DNA of 24,066 nt, taken from positions 1 through 24,066 of the forward strand of contig SIBR01000050.1 in assembly GCA_009695065.1 (NCBI GenBank). Direction: 5' to 3'. Below are positions 15,950 to 23,795 of the stretch, one piece after another. Source of the stretch: Opitutus sp. Lineage in GTDB: Bacteria > Verrucomicrobiota > Verrucomicrobiae > Opitutales > Opitutaceae. Both the position numbers and the translations under genes were made by a program. How positions within the stretch are numbered: position 1 is the stretch's first letter; every line of letters begins with the position of its first letter. The notes below the pieces were generated by a model that saw only the letters and a list, made by a program, of their open reading frames with translations, searched no databases and was not told the DNA's origin.

Positions 15950-15955
15950 TTGACA
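15950..15955 (+). promoter_or_regulatory. Consensus -35-like TTGACA
   Basis: A perfect TTGACA, 6 bp after the operator. The sequence 16-18 bp further (around CTGCAT, 15973-15978) is a poor -10, so promoter function is a guess based on the repeated arrangement at three operators. Confidence 0.4.
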
Positions 15956-16053
15956 TGACGATGAGTCCCATCCTGCATTTGCGTCGCTTTCGGTGGCGGA
16001 GCAGATCTCCAAGCCGCTTCCCCAGGCCTTGCGCGCCGATTGTTAGTTACCCC

Positions 16054-16770
16054 ATGAAATTCATCGTTCACCCAATGATTTTCTCACATGCACGCGCGGT
16101 GTTCGCCGCGCTGGCCTGTTGGTTGGTGGGGCAAATTCTCCCGGCTGCGGAGGAACGTGAGGCTGGGTTCATGAGTCTTTTCAACGGCAAAGACCTGACC
16201 GGCTGGGACGGCATGCCCGGAGCATGGCGCGTCAAGGATGGTGCCATTTGCAGCGGGGGAACGACGAAGAACTGGCTGATTTGGCGCGGGGGCGAGGTGG
16301 ACGACTTTGAACTCCGGCTCCGTTTCCGCTACACGAAGGGAAACTCGGGCGTACAGGTGCGCAGCGAGGACAAAGGCAAGTGGCAGGTCCACGGATACCA
16401 AGTCGAAGTCGCGGCAAAATCGGCCATGGGACTGTGGCATGAGTCCCTTTGGACGGAGCAGGAGCGGCGATTTCTTTCCACCGCGGGCCAAAAGGTCCGG
16501 ATTGCGCCCGACGGGACCAGGAACGTCGAGCAGGTCGCGGACCCCGCCACCGTGCAGTCCGCTTTCAAGGAAAACGACTGGAACGATCTCGTGGTCATCG
16601 GAACCGGCTCCAGGCTCGTTCAAATCATCAACGGCGTCGTCTTTTCCGATCTGATCGATCAGGATCGTACGCGTAGCCGCATCTCGGGGGTCATCGCATT
16701 CCAGGATCATGGCGGCGGCTGCGTGGCGGAGTTCAAGGATATCCGACTGAAGCGCATTCCGCCGAAATGA
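16054..16770 (+). CDS. Exported DUF1080 protein (3-keto-disaccharide hydrolase family)
   Basis: A 238-residue protein. The start at 16054 (MKFIVHPMIFSHARAVFAAL) gives a Sec signal ending near ILPAAEE; an ATG at 16075 is an alternative. The mature protein has the classical family opening LFNGKDLTGWDG, then WRVKDGAICSGG, DFELRLRFRYTKGNSGVQVR, WQVHGYQVEV, NDWNDLVVIGTG and a closing GVIAFQDHGGGCVAEFKDIR. Characterised members cleave 3-keto-glycosides, so it probably acts in the periplasm on the product of the dehydrogenase encoded next. Its stop overlaps the next start as ATGA (16767-16770), implying translational coupling and near-equal synthesis. It is a paralogue of the gene at 11542 and the source family of the relic at 42-194. 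Confidence 0.9.
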   Translation: MKFIVHPMIFSHARAVFAALACWLVGQILPAAEEREAGFMSLFNGKDLTGWDGMPGAWRVKDGAICSGGTTKNWLIWRGGEVDDFELRLRFRYTKGNSGVQVRSEDKGKWQVHGYQVEVAAKSAMGLWHESLWTEQERRFLSTAGQKVRIAPDGTRNVEQVADPATVQSAFKENDWNDLVVIGTGSRLVQIINGVVFSDLIDQDRTRSRISGVIAFQDHGGGCVAEFKDIRLKRIPPK

Positions 16771-19700
16771 AGCCCTCAGGGCTATTTTTGCGTTCGGTCG
16801 TCACGGCCGCAGCAGGAATTCTCATCTGCCGTTTATCGTCGGTGCAGGCTGCGGAAGAATGGAGGCCGGTGGACACCCACCCGCCCGCCGAGCGGCCCCT
16901 GCCGCCGGCCGAGGCACTGAGGAAACTCCACGTCCCCGCCGGATTTCAGGTGACACTCGCTGCGGCGGAGCCCGGTGTCCGCCAGCCGATCGCCATCGCG
17001 TACGACGACCGCGGGCGGTTGTGGGTCGCGGAGAGCTATTCCTACAACGGGTCCGACTTTACCGATGAACACCGCGATCGGATTCTGATTTTCGAGGACA
17101 CCGACGGCGACGGGGTTTTCGATTCGCGGAAAGTCTTTCAAGATCATCTGAACCGCCTGACCGGCCTAACCGTGGGTTTCGGCGGAGTTTGGATCACCGC
17201 GCCGCCGAGTTTTGCCTTCATCCCGGATCGTGATCGCGATGATCGGCCCGACAGCGAGCCCGTCGTGTTGCTCGATGGGTGGACGCTCAGGGCCGAGCAC
17301 AACAGCGTGAACGGACTGAGTTGGGGGCCCGATGGCTGGCTCTATGGCCGCCACGGCAACAAGCAGCCCTCACTCGTCGGAAAGCCTGGTGACCCCACGG
17401 AAGCGCGCACGTTCATGAGCTGCGCGATCTGGCGGTATCATCCTGTCGATCGGCGCTTCGAGATTGTCGCGGACGGCACCGTCAATCCCTGGGGGCTCGA
17501 CTTCGACGACCATGGGCAGGGTTTCCTGAGCACGAGCGTCATCGAGCACCTCTGGCACCTCGCGCCGGGAGCGCGCTATGACCGGGGACCGGGACGCGCA
17601 GCGCATCCGAATCCGCACAGCTACGAGCTCATGGAGACGACGGTGGACCACCGGCACTGGGGCGGAGCCAGCTCCGAAAAGAGTACGCGGGTTGCGGAGG
17701 GCAACGAGGCGTTCGGCGGCGGCCACTCGCACTCCGATGCGATGATCTATCTCGGCGATCACTGGCCGGCGGAATACCGGGGCTCGATCTTTCTGAGCAA
17801 CATCCACGGCCGGCGGATCAATCGCGACCGCATCGACCAGGACAACGGCAACGGACGCTACCTGGCCCGGCACGCGCCCGATTTCCTAACCGCCGACGAC
17901 CAGTGGTTTCGCGCCGTGTCTCTCGCCTACGGCCCGGACGGCGACGTGGTCATGACGGATTGGTCCGACACCGGGGAATGCCATGATCGCGATGGAGTCC
18001 ACCGCTCCAGCGGCCGCATCTACAAGATCAGCTGGGGCGCGCCGCGACGCGTGGTGGTCAACCTAGCGCACGAGTCCGACGCCCGGCTTGTCGAGCTGCA
18101 GTTAAATCGCAACGACTGGTATGTACGGCACGCGCGCCGGATTCTCCAGGAGCGCGCCGCTGCCGGTTCTGACCAGAACGCGACGCGTACCGAACTGCGA
18201 CGCATGTTCGACGCGCAGGAGGACGTCACCCGAAAGCTGCGCGCGCTGTGGGCGCTGCACGTCACGGGCGGAGCGGATCCGGCGTGGCTGCATGGCCTGC
18301 TCGCGCACCCGAACGAACATATCCGTGGGTGGGCGGTGCGGCTCCTGACGGAACGATCTGTCGATGCTACGGTGGTGAACCGGCTGGCCGCGCTGGCACG
18401 GGACGAATCCACGTGGCTGGTGCGGACAGCACTGGCTTCCGCCTTGGGCAAGATCGAGCCGGCTTTGCGGATGACACTCGCGAGCGCGCTCGTCGAGCGA
18501 TGTCCGGCTGACACCGACGCCAACCTTGCCCGGCTGCTATGGTTCGGGGTGGAGCCGCTGGTCGCGGCAGCGCCCGCGAATGCCGCGACGCTGGCGGTCG
18601 CGACGCAGGTTCCCAAGTTGCGTCGATTCCTCGCGCGCCGACTGGCGGAGGACTTGCGCAGTCCGCCGGCGGGAGCGGCTTTGATCAGTGCGCTTGAGCG
18701 TATCACGGATCCCCGGGCCGCGCGCGATGTGCTGGAAGGCACCCTCCAGGGGCTCGCGGGGATGCGCGAGGTGCCGGTCCCGACTGGCGCTGCGGCCGTA
18801 TTAATGCGCTGGAGACAGGTGGCGGATGCGGACACCCGCTTGCTCGCGTTGCGGTTCGCCGCCAATCTGGGTGACACATCCACCGCCGAGCCGCTGCGGC
18901 GACAGATGAACGACGCGCAGAGCCCGGTCTCCGTTCGCCTGGCGGCGCTCGACGCGCTGGCACGGAGCCGGCCCGCTTGGTTGATCGACGACCTGCTGGG
19001 GTTGCTCCGAACGCCTGCCGTGGCGGAGGCGGCTCTGCGCGCCCTGGCGGCGTCTTCGGACGGGCGCATCGCGCCGGCCTTGCTGGAGCTGTTTCCCAGC
19101 CTCACGGCCTCGGCGCGGACGGCAGCGGTCGATGCCATGGCGGGACGGGTGGAGAGCTCGCACCTGCTGCTGGATGCGGTCGCCCAACGTCGCATCCGGA
19201 AAACGGATATCAGCACCGTGAACGCCCGCCAGATTGCGCAGCTCGGCGATCCGCCGCTCACGGCGAAGCTCGAATCGGTGTGGGGAAGCGTCAAGTCCTC
19301 CCCCGGCGAAATCAAGGCGGCCATCCGACGCACCCGTGCCATGCTCACGCCCGCGGCGCTCGGGGCGGCGAATCTCGCGGCCGGTCAGGCGCTCTTCGAG
19401 CAGCGCTGCGCGATGTGCCACCGTTTGTTCGATCGCGGCGGATTGATCGGGCCGGATCTGACTGGTTCCGGCCGCAAGGATCTCGAGTACCTGCTGGCCA
19501 ACATCATTGATCCGAACGCGGTGATTGCCGCGGACTACCAGCTCTGCGTGATCACGACGCGGCAGGGACGAGTGGTGTCGGGAACCATGGCCGAAGGGGA
19601 AAGCTCGGTCGTAGTCCAGACCATCACCGAACGTCTGACGATCGAGCGTGGCGACATCAGGGAGGTCCAGCGGCTGAACGTGTCGCTCATGCCCACGGGC

Positions 19701-19811
19701 CTCCTCGAATCGCTCACGCCAGACGATACGCGCGATATCGTCGGGTATCTCATGTCGGACGGCATTCCCGCCGGCCAGCCGCGGCCAGCCTCCGCAGCGC
19801 GTTCACCTTAG
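16767..19811 (+). CDS. PVC-type heme-binding dehydrogenase, second copy
   Basis: A 1014-residue protein with a Sec signal (GLFLRSVVTAAAGILICRLS, cut near VQA/AEE) and, unlike the first copy, no good lipobox. The beta-propeller has DDRGRLWVAESYSYNGSDF, calcium-type loop EDTDGDG, GPDGWLYGRHGNKQ and GGHSHSDAMIYLGD. HEAT-like helices occupy the middle. The cytochrome domain has heme motif CAMCH at residues 881-885, then DRGGLIGPDLTGSGRK. It is collinear with the protein at 3233-6250 to the end (both close with a conserved NTSLMP/NVSLMP-type segment). The ATGA overlap with the DUF1080 gene and the 34-nt gap to the TonB receptor show an operon. The likely role is oxidising a periplasmic sugar derivative and passing electrons through its heme; the substrate is unknown. 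Confidence 0.93.
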   Translation: MKPSGLFLRSVVTAAAGILICRLSSVQAAEEWRPVDTHPPAERPLPPAEALRKLHVPAGFQVTLAAAEPGVRQPIAIAYDDRGRLWVAESYSYNGSDFTDEHRDRILIFEDTDGDGVFDSRKVFQDHLNRLTGLTVGFGGVWITAPPSFAFIPDRDRDDRPDSEPVVLLDGWTLRAEHNSVNGLSWGPDGWLYGRHGNKQPSLVGKPGDPTEARTFMSCAIWRYHPVDRRFEIVADGTVNPWGLDFDDHGQGFLSTSVIEHLWHLAPGARYDRGPGRAAHPNPHSYELMETTVDHRHWGGASSEKSTRVAEGNEAFGGGHSHSDAMIYLGDHWPAEYRGSIFLSNIHGRRINRDRIDQDNGNGRYLARHAPDFLTADDQWFRAVSLAYGPDGDVVMTDWSDTGECHDRDGVHRSSGRIYKISWGAPRRVVVNLAHESDARLVELQLNRNDWYVRHARRILQERAAAGSDQNATRTELRRMFDAQEDVTRKLRALWALHVTGGADPAWLHGLLAHPNEHIRGWAVRLLTERSVDATVVNRLAALARDESTWLVRTALASALGKIEPALRMTLASALVERCPADTDANLARLLWFGVEPLVAAAPANAATLAVATQVPKLRRFLARRLAEDLRSPPAGAALISALERITDPRAARDVLEGTLQGLAGMREVPVPTGAAAVLMRWRQVADADTRLLALRFAANLGDTSTAEPLRRQMNDAQSPVSVRLAALDALARSRPAWLIDDLLGLLRTPAVAEAALRALAASSDGRIAPALLELFPSLTASARTAAVDAMAGRVESSHLLLDAVAQRRIRKTDISTVNARQIAQLGDPPLTAKLESVWGSVKSSPGEIKAAIRRTRAMLTPAALGAANLAAGQALFEQRCAMCHRLFDRGGLIGPDLTGSGRKDLEYLLANIIDPNAVIAADYQLCVITTRQGRVVSGTMAEGESSVVVQTITERLTIERGDIREVQRLNVSLMPTGLLESLTPDDTRDIVGYLMSDGIPAGQPRPASAARSP

Positions 19812-19845
19812 ACTATCCCCTGAATCGACAAACCCCATAAACCGC

Positions 19846-22785
19846 ATGAACCCCACAAACAGAACCCCATTCTTTGCCTCCGCCTTGTTTTTGACTTTGA
19901 TCGCACTGGCAAGCTTCGCCCCCCTTGCGGCAGCCGCCGACGGTCTCACGGGCGCGGTGAGCAGTGCCAACACGGGGAACATGCTGCAGGGCGCGACGGT
20001 GGAAATCCCGCGGCTCCGCAAGACCGTGGTCACCGACAGCGGCGGCCAGTTCACCCTGACGGGCGTGCCCGCCGGGGAGTACGAGATCATCGTGTCTTAT
20101 CCCGGCTTGGCCGAGCAGCGCCGGACGATCGTCGTTGGCGAGCGGGCGTCGCGATTGAATTTCGAATTAGGGGCGGCGGTGATTGCTCTGGGAAAATTCA
20201 CCGTGGCCAGCCAGCGCGAGGGAAACGCCCTCGCGATCGCGAACCAGCGCAATGCACCCAACCTCAAGAACGCGGTCTCGCTGGATGCGTTCGGCAACAT
20301 GCCGAACATGGGCGTGGGCGAACTGATGATGCGGGTGCCCGGGGTCGCTCCAATCTACGATGATGAGGGCAACGTCGGATCCATTTCGGTGCGCGGCATG
20401 CCGGCGGAAACGACGACCACCACGATCGACGGCACGCCGACGTTTCGCGGCAACGGGGCGCGGCAGATTTCCTACCTCGGCCTGACCGGGGCGATTTTCG
20501 AGCAGGTCGAACTGACGAAGGGGCACATGCCCGACCAGACGGCGAATTCGCTCGGCGGCAGCGTGAACCTCAAGACCCGCTCGCCTCTGAGCATGTCGGA
20601 GCGCCAGCGCATCACCTACAACGCCACCGGTCGCTGGGGTCCGCCGTTCCTCGTGCACTCGGCCGAGCGGCGAAACCACCCGCTCCATCCGCTGTTGAAT
20701 CTCTCCTATCAGCGGGCGCTCGATGTCTTCGGCGGCGAGCGCAACCTCGGCGTATCGGTTGGCCTGTTCTATAGTGAGAACGTCAATTCCGGCAGCCTCA
20801 ACGCCTACATGTACCAGAACACGATCTCGTCACCGGCCTACCTGTATGACTATCGTTCCACCAACGAAACGAACAACCGTCACATCACCACGGCCAATGT
20901 GAAATTTGAGTACCGGCCGTCGCCGCGCAGCAAGCTCACATTCGGGTTGATCTACAACCAGGGCGACGAGCCCGCCATCGATCGCAGCCAGATCCGTTTC
21001 TTCACGGCGCAGAGCATCGCGGCGCTCGCCCCCAACAGCCAGCCGACCGGCAACGGCGCGATCCTGCCCAACTTCACGGACACGCGCACCGAGGCGCGGG
21101 CGCTGCCGGCCTCGAACGTGGAGCTGACCACGGCCCATCTCTCGCTGATTGCGCGCAGCCCCACGTTGAGCTTCGGCGGGGAGCACACCGCGGAGCGCTT
21201 CGATCTCGATTACAAGGTGGCGCACACGTTCATCCATCTCGACCGCGGCGTGGGCACGGGCGGCGACGGCGGCACGGTGACCATGACCGCGCCGGGCATC
21301 GGTTGGGCGATCGATCGCACCAATCCGGCCAGCCCCCGGGTCGTCCAGACCGGCGGACCGAACATCTACAATCCGGCGAGCTACACGAACCCGGTGCAGC
21401 ATACCAACCGTGATCAGATTGAGCAGACATGGGCGTTCACCAGCGAGATCAACGCCTCGTTCCGGCCCCGTCTGCAGCAGCCGCTTACGTTCAAGGGCGG
21501 CCTCTTCTTCGAGCGCCGGATCAACAACCGCACGATGCGGGGCGACAAACAGTGGACGCGGGTAGCCGGTGCTCCGCCGTTGCCGTACGAGCCATATTTC
21601 GTGACGCTGTTCGACGAATACAACGGCGGGCGCATGCCCGCGATCAACCCGCGTGTGACTGCCGCGGAACTGTCAAATCCGGCGCGGTGGACGGAGGATC
21701 GTTACTATCACGAGATGCAGAAGCTCAGCCAGACGAAGTATGCGACCGAGGATGTCTACGCCGGCTACGTAATGGCTCGTGGCAAGGTCGGCCCGCTCGG
21801 GGTGCTGGGGGGCGTCCGGACCGAGTACACCGAGGTGGAGGGCGAGGGTAACGTCCGCCGCCGGCCGGCCACAGCCGCGCAGATTCCGGACCCCGCCGAG
21901 CGTGCGCGCTACGATTGGGGCGTCCATATCACGGATCGCGGCAGCTACACGCGATCGTTTCCGAGCGTTCACTTCACCTACGACCTCCTGCCGGACCTCA
22001 AGGCGCGGGCGAGTTGGTCGACAAGCTTCAGTCGGCCGCCGTTCAACAACCTGGTGCCGACCGCGACCATCAACGACGCCGCGCAGACCGTGACCGAGGC
22101 GAACCCCGGGCTGGGCCCGCAGTATTCGAAAAATCTGGACCTAAGCCTGGAGTATTTTTTCCGGCCGGCCGGCTTCCTCACCGTGGGTTATTTCGAGAAA
22201 ACCATTGAGGACTATATCCTCATCACCGAGGTCGGCACGGTCGCGAGCGGAGCGAACAACGGGTACGCGGGCGACTACGCCGGCTACCGCGTGCTGAGCC
22301 GCACCAACGCCGGCGAGGCGAACGTAAAGGGCTGGGAGCTCAGCTACCGCCAACAGTTCGTGTTTCTTCCCGGCGCGCTCAAAGGCTTCGAGCTGGCCGC
22401 GAATTTCACCTACCTGACGACGCAGGGCGACTTCGGCGGGACCGATGTGCGGAAGAACAACGAGGTGCCCAACTTCATCCCGAAGGTGGGCAACGTCAGC
22501 CTCGCCTACAACTACGGGCTGGTCGGCACGCGCGTGACCTACAACTATACCAGCGACTACCTACGCACCTTCAATGCCGCCCCGGCTCTCCGCCTCTTCC
22601 AGAGGCAATTGGAGACGGTGATGCTGGGCGTATCCTATCGCTGGAGGCCCGGCGTCACGTTCTCCATGGACATGTCCAATGTCCTCGCCGCGCGACGCAA
22701 GGCCTACCGGTTCACGTCATCGCGCATTGCCGAGGTCAACCTGCCGAACCAGGCGATCAGCTTCGGAATAAACGGGAGTTTCTGA
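19846..22785 (+). CDS. TonB-dependent outer-membrane receptor
   Basis: A 979-residue outer-membrane transporter. There is a Sec signal at 1-31 (ALFLTLIALASFAPLAAAAD). A carboxypeptidase-regulatory-like beta-sandwich spans about 33-110 (LTGAVSSANTGNMLQGATVE, GQFTLTGVPAGEYEI). The plug spans about 115-260 (FTVASQREGNALAIANQRNA, MMRVPGVAP, GSISVRGMP, QVELTKGHMPDQTANSLGG). The long beta-barrel ends with a terminal aromatic (ISFGINGSF). The plug style is common in Opitutaceae, where such receptors are numerous and thought to import glycans. No SusD-like partner is visible, unlike Bacteroidetes systems. It is the third gene of the operon, so its cargo is probably the glycoside handled by the enzymes upstream; iron or other cargo cannot be excluded from sequence alone. 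Confidence 0.93.
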   Translation: MNPTNRTPFFASALFLTLIALASFAPLAAAADGLTGAVSSANTGNMLQGATVEIPRLRKTVVTDSGGQFTLTGVPAGEYEIIVSYPGLAEQRRTIVVGERASRLNFELGAAVIALGKFTVASQREGNALAIANQRNAPNLKNAVSLDAFGNMPNMGVGELMMRVPGVAPIYDDEGNVGSISVRGMPAETTTTTIDGTPTFRGNGARQISYLGLTGAIFEQVELTKGHMPDQTANSLGGSVNLKTRSPLSMSERQRITYNATGRWGPPFLVHSAERRNHPLHPLLNLSYQRALDVFGGERNLGVSVGLFYSENVNSGSLNAYMYQNTISSPAYLYDYRSTNETNNRHITTANVKFEYRPSPRSKLTFGLIYNQGDEPAIDRSQIRFFTAQSIAALAPNSQPTGNGAILPNFTDTRTEARALPASNVELTTAHLSLIARSPTLSFGGEHTAERFDLDYKVAHTFIHLDRGVGTGGDGGTVTMTAPGIGWAIDRTNPASPRVVQTGGPNIYNPASYTNPVQHTNRDQIEQTWAFTSEINASFRPRLQQPLTFKGGLFFERRINNRTMRGDKQWTRVAGAPPLPYEPYFVTLFDEYNGGRMPAINPRVTAAELSNPARWTEDRYYHEMQKLSQTKYATEDVYAGYVMARGKVGPLGVLGGVRTEYTEVEGEGNVRRRPATAAQIPDPAERARYDWGVHITDRGSYTRSFPSVHFTYDLLPDLKARASWSTSFSRPPFNNLVPTATINDAAQTVTEANPGLGPQYSKNLDLSLEYFFRPAGFLTVGYFEKTIEDYILITEVGTVASGANNGYAGDYAGYRVLSRTNAGEANVKGWELSYRQQFVFLPGALKGFELAANFTYLTTQGDFGGTDVRKNNEVPNFIPKVGNVSLAYNYGLVGTRVTYNYTSDYLRTFNAAPALRLFQRQLETVMLGVSYRWRPGVTFSMDMSNVLAARRKAYRFTSSRIAEVNLPNQAISFGINGSF

Positions 22786-22822
22786 AGAGGTGGGACAAGA
22801 GGCCGGTTGGATTGATTTTGCA

Positions 22823-22839
22823 GCCGGTTCTCAACCGGT
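22823..22839 (+). terminator. Hairpin behind the TonB receptor
   Basis: CCGGTT (22824-22829) pairs with AACCGG (22833-22838) around CTC, with a G/U pair outside. It begins 38 nt after the stop. No T-tract follows, so termination is possible but not shown. Confidence 0.35.
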
Positions 22840-23301
22840 ATCGCATTGTGTCTGCAAAGGGAATGCTCGCCACCGACGACTACAGCCTCACGGCTGAAGA
22901 AGATTCAGCACTACCCCGCCCCAGCCCGGAATTCGTTCGCGGGTGTAAATGAGAGCATCCGGAGGGGGTCGTCGCGCCAGCTACCAAAGCATGAGGAATG
23001 AAAATGAAATAAACCAAAAAAAATGAAACGTGTTATCGATACCCAGTGGGTGAGCAACTCCCACCCGAGAAAGGCTGGCAGCCGCTCGGAAGCGAACATT
23101 GCATAGCGTAACCGCAAGGAGCGCATGAAGCGTATGGAGCGTATGGAGCGTATGGAGCGTATGGAGCGTATGGAGCGAGTGTCAAAGCCGCGTGATAGAA
23201 TCCCGAAATTCGGATTATCGTTGGGGTCTTCCTGTTTGACCCAAGGGGGACAGTACCGCCCTGCACAAAGTAAGACGCCACCAAATTGGGGCGCAGGCCA
23301 C
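22840..23301. other. Gene-less stretch with a short AT-rich island
   Basis: No reading frame with recognisable motifs. The segment 22980-23040 is AT-rich (about AATGAAAATGAAATAAACC and a run of eight A) in an otherwise GC-rich window. The 9-nt tandem repeat lies inside. The sequence 23180-23301 shows nothing identifiable. Confidence 0.5.
23131..23175. repeat. 9-nt tandem repeat, five perfect copies
   Basis: CGTATGGAG is repeated five times without error, preceded by the variant CGCATGAAG (23122-23130). All frames across it give 3-residue repeats (for example MER or API/PYA patterns), but no surrounding gene is credible. Confidence 0.95.
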
Positions 23302-23723
23302 GTGCAGGGAGGCCCGGCCGGGATCCGAGAGCGGGGCAGAGACACCGGGGGGTATCTTGGAAAGCTGGGAGAGTCGCACCGTTCCCACACGGAACAACCG
23401 GAAAAGGATGACACCGGTTCAACAACGTCCGGGCGCATGGGCCGAGCTCTCCGGGGCCGATGCGAGCGAAAAATCGGGAGCACCGAGGGAACCCGCGCGC
23501 GAGGGAAACCGAAGCGAGCGGGCTAATGGATGCGGCAGTCGTAGCGGTCTCGTAGTAGCGTTTGAAAGCAGGGTAACCCGTCGGAGGGAGCCTGTGAGTA
23601 GCGAAGGGGACCGCCGGGGAGAGGAGGGTGCCATCGGGCGGGACGTTGGGGAGTTTCTGCCCCAATCAAACGTCTCACCACGCTCGTGGCACAGAGCCTC
23701 CGTCAGCGAATCCTCTCTTTGAA

Positions 23724-23756
23724 GAACCGGATGCGTTAATTGCGCTCGTCCGGGTC
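23724..23756 (+). ncRNA. Group II intron domain V-like hairpin
   Basis: The lower stem is GAACCGGA / TCCGGGTC with an A/G mismatch at the third pair; CG bulges on the 3' side; the upper stem is GCG / CGC with a T/T mismatch below it. The overall layout is that of domain V. The catalytic triad position has AAC where AGC (or CGC) is usual. Confidence 0.62.
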
Positions 23757-23760
23757 TGTG

Positions 23761-23792
23761 GGGGTCTCGGCGGGCAACCGCCGGGACTACCC
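23761..23792 (+). ncRNA. Group II intron domain VI-like hairpin
   Basis: Ten pairs (GTCTCGGCGG / CCGCCGGGAC, one G/U) are capped by GCAA. A UA bulge at 23788-23789 lies on the 3' side, and GGG/CCC is below. A bulged adenosine at this place is the branch-point signature. Confidence 0.62.
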
Positions 23793-23795
23793 GGC

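Larger units (their letters stand above)
15839..16053 (+). promoter_or_regulatory. Control region of the DUF1080 / dehydrogenase / TonB-receptor operon
   Basis: An AT-richer stretch than its surroundings. It holds a weak motif copy (15887), a good one (15933) and a TTGACA hexamer (15950-15955). An in-frame ATG at 15955 exists, but it overlaps the TTGACA, and translation from it would put an Arg-rich stretch before the signal peptide; the ATG at 16054 is preferred. Confidence 0.6.
23302..23795 (+). mobile_element. Degenerate group II intron lacking a reverse transcriptase
   Basis: The 3' part has the two diagnostic hairpins. A domain V-like hairpin (23724-23756) is followed by a domain VI-like hairpin (23761-23792) with GCAA tetraloop and a bulged UA, the A (23789) being the expected branch point. 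Upstream, 23500-23640 reads like the region before group II intron ORFs (GGATGCGGCAGTCGTAGC, AGCGAAGGGGACC). Where the reverse transcriptase would sit there is only a small hairpin (TTGGGG/CCCCAA, 23646-23665). The domain V triad reads AAC instead of AGC, and the expected 3' terminal AY reads GC. The 5' boundary is a guess at GTGCAG (23302), a poor match to GUGYG. It is probably inactive. Confidence 0.6.

Noticed and set aside
16651..16662. CTGATCGATCAG, a perfect palindrome resembling the operator
   Set aside because: It lies inside the DUF1080 gene and encodes the residues LIDQ, so codon content explains it. It was not counted as an operator.
23131..23175. CRISPR array
   Set aside because: The units are 9 nt and contiguous without spacers, so it is a simple tandem repeat.
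22911..23665. Minus-strand open frames across the tandem repeat
   Set aside because: They consist of repeat-derived residues and intron antisense, with no conserved domain or start signal.
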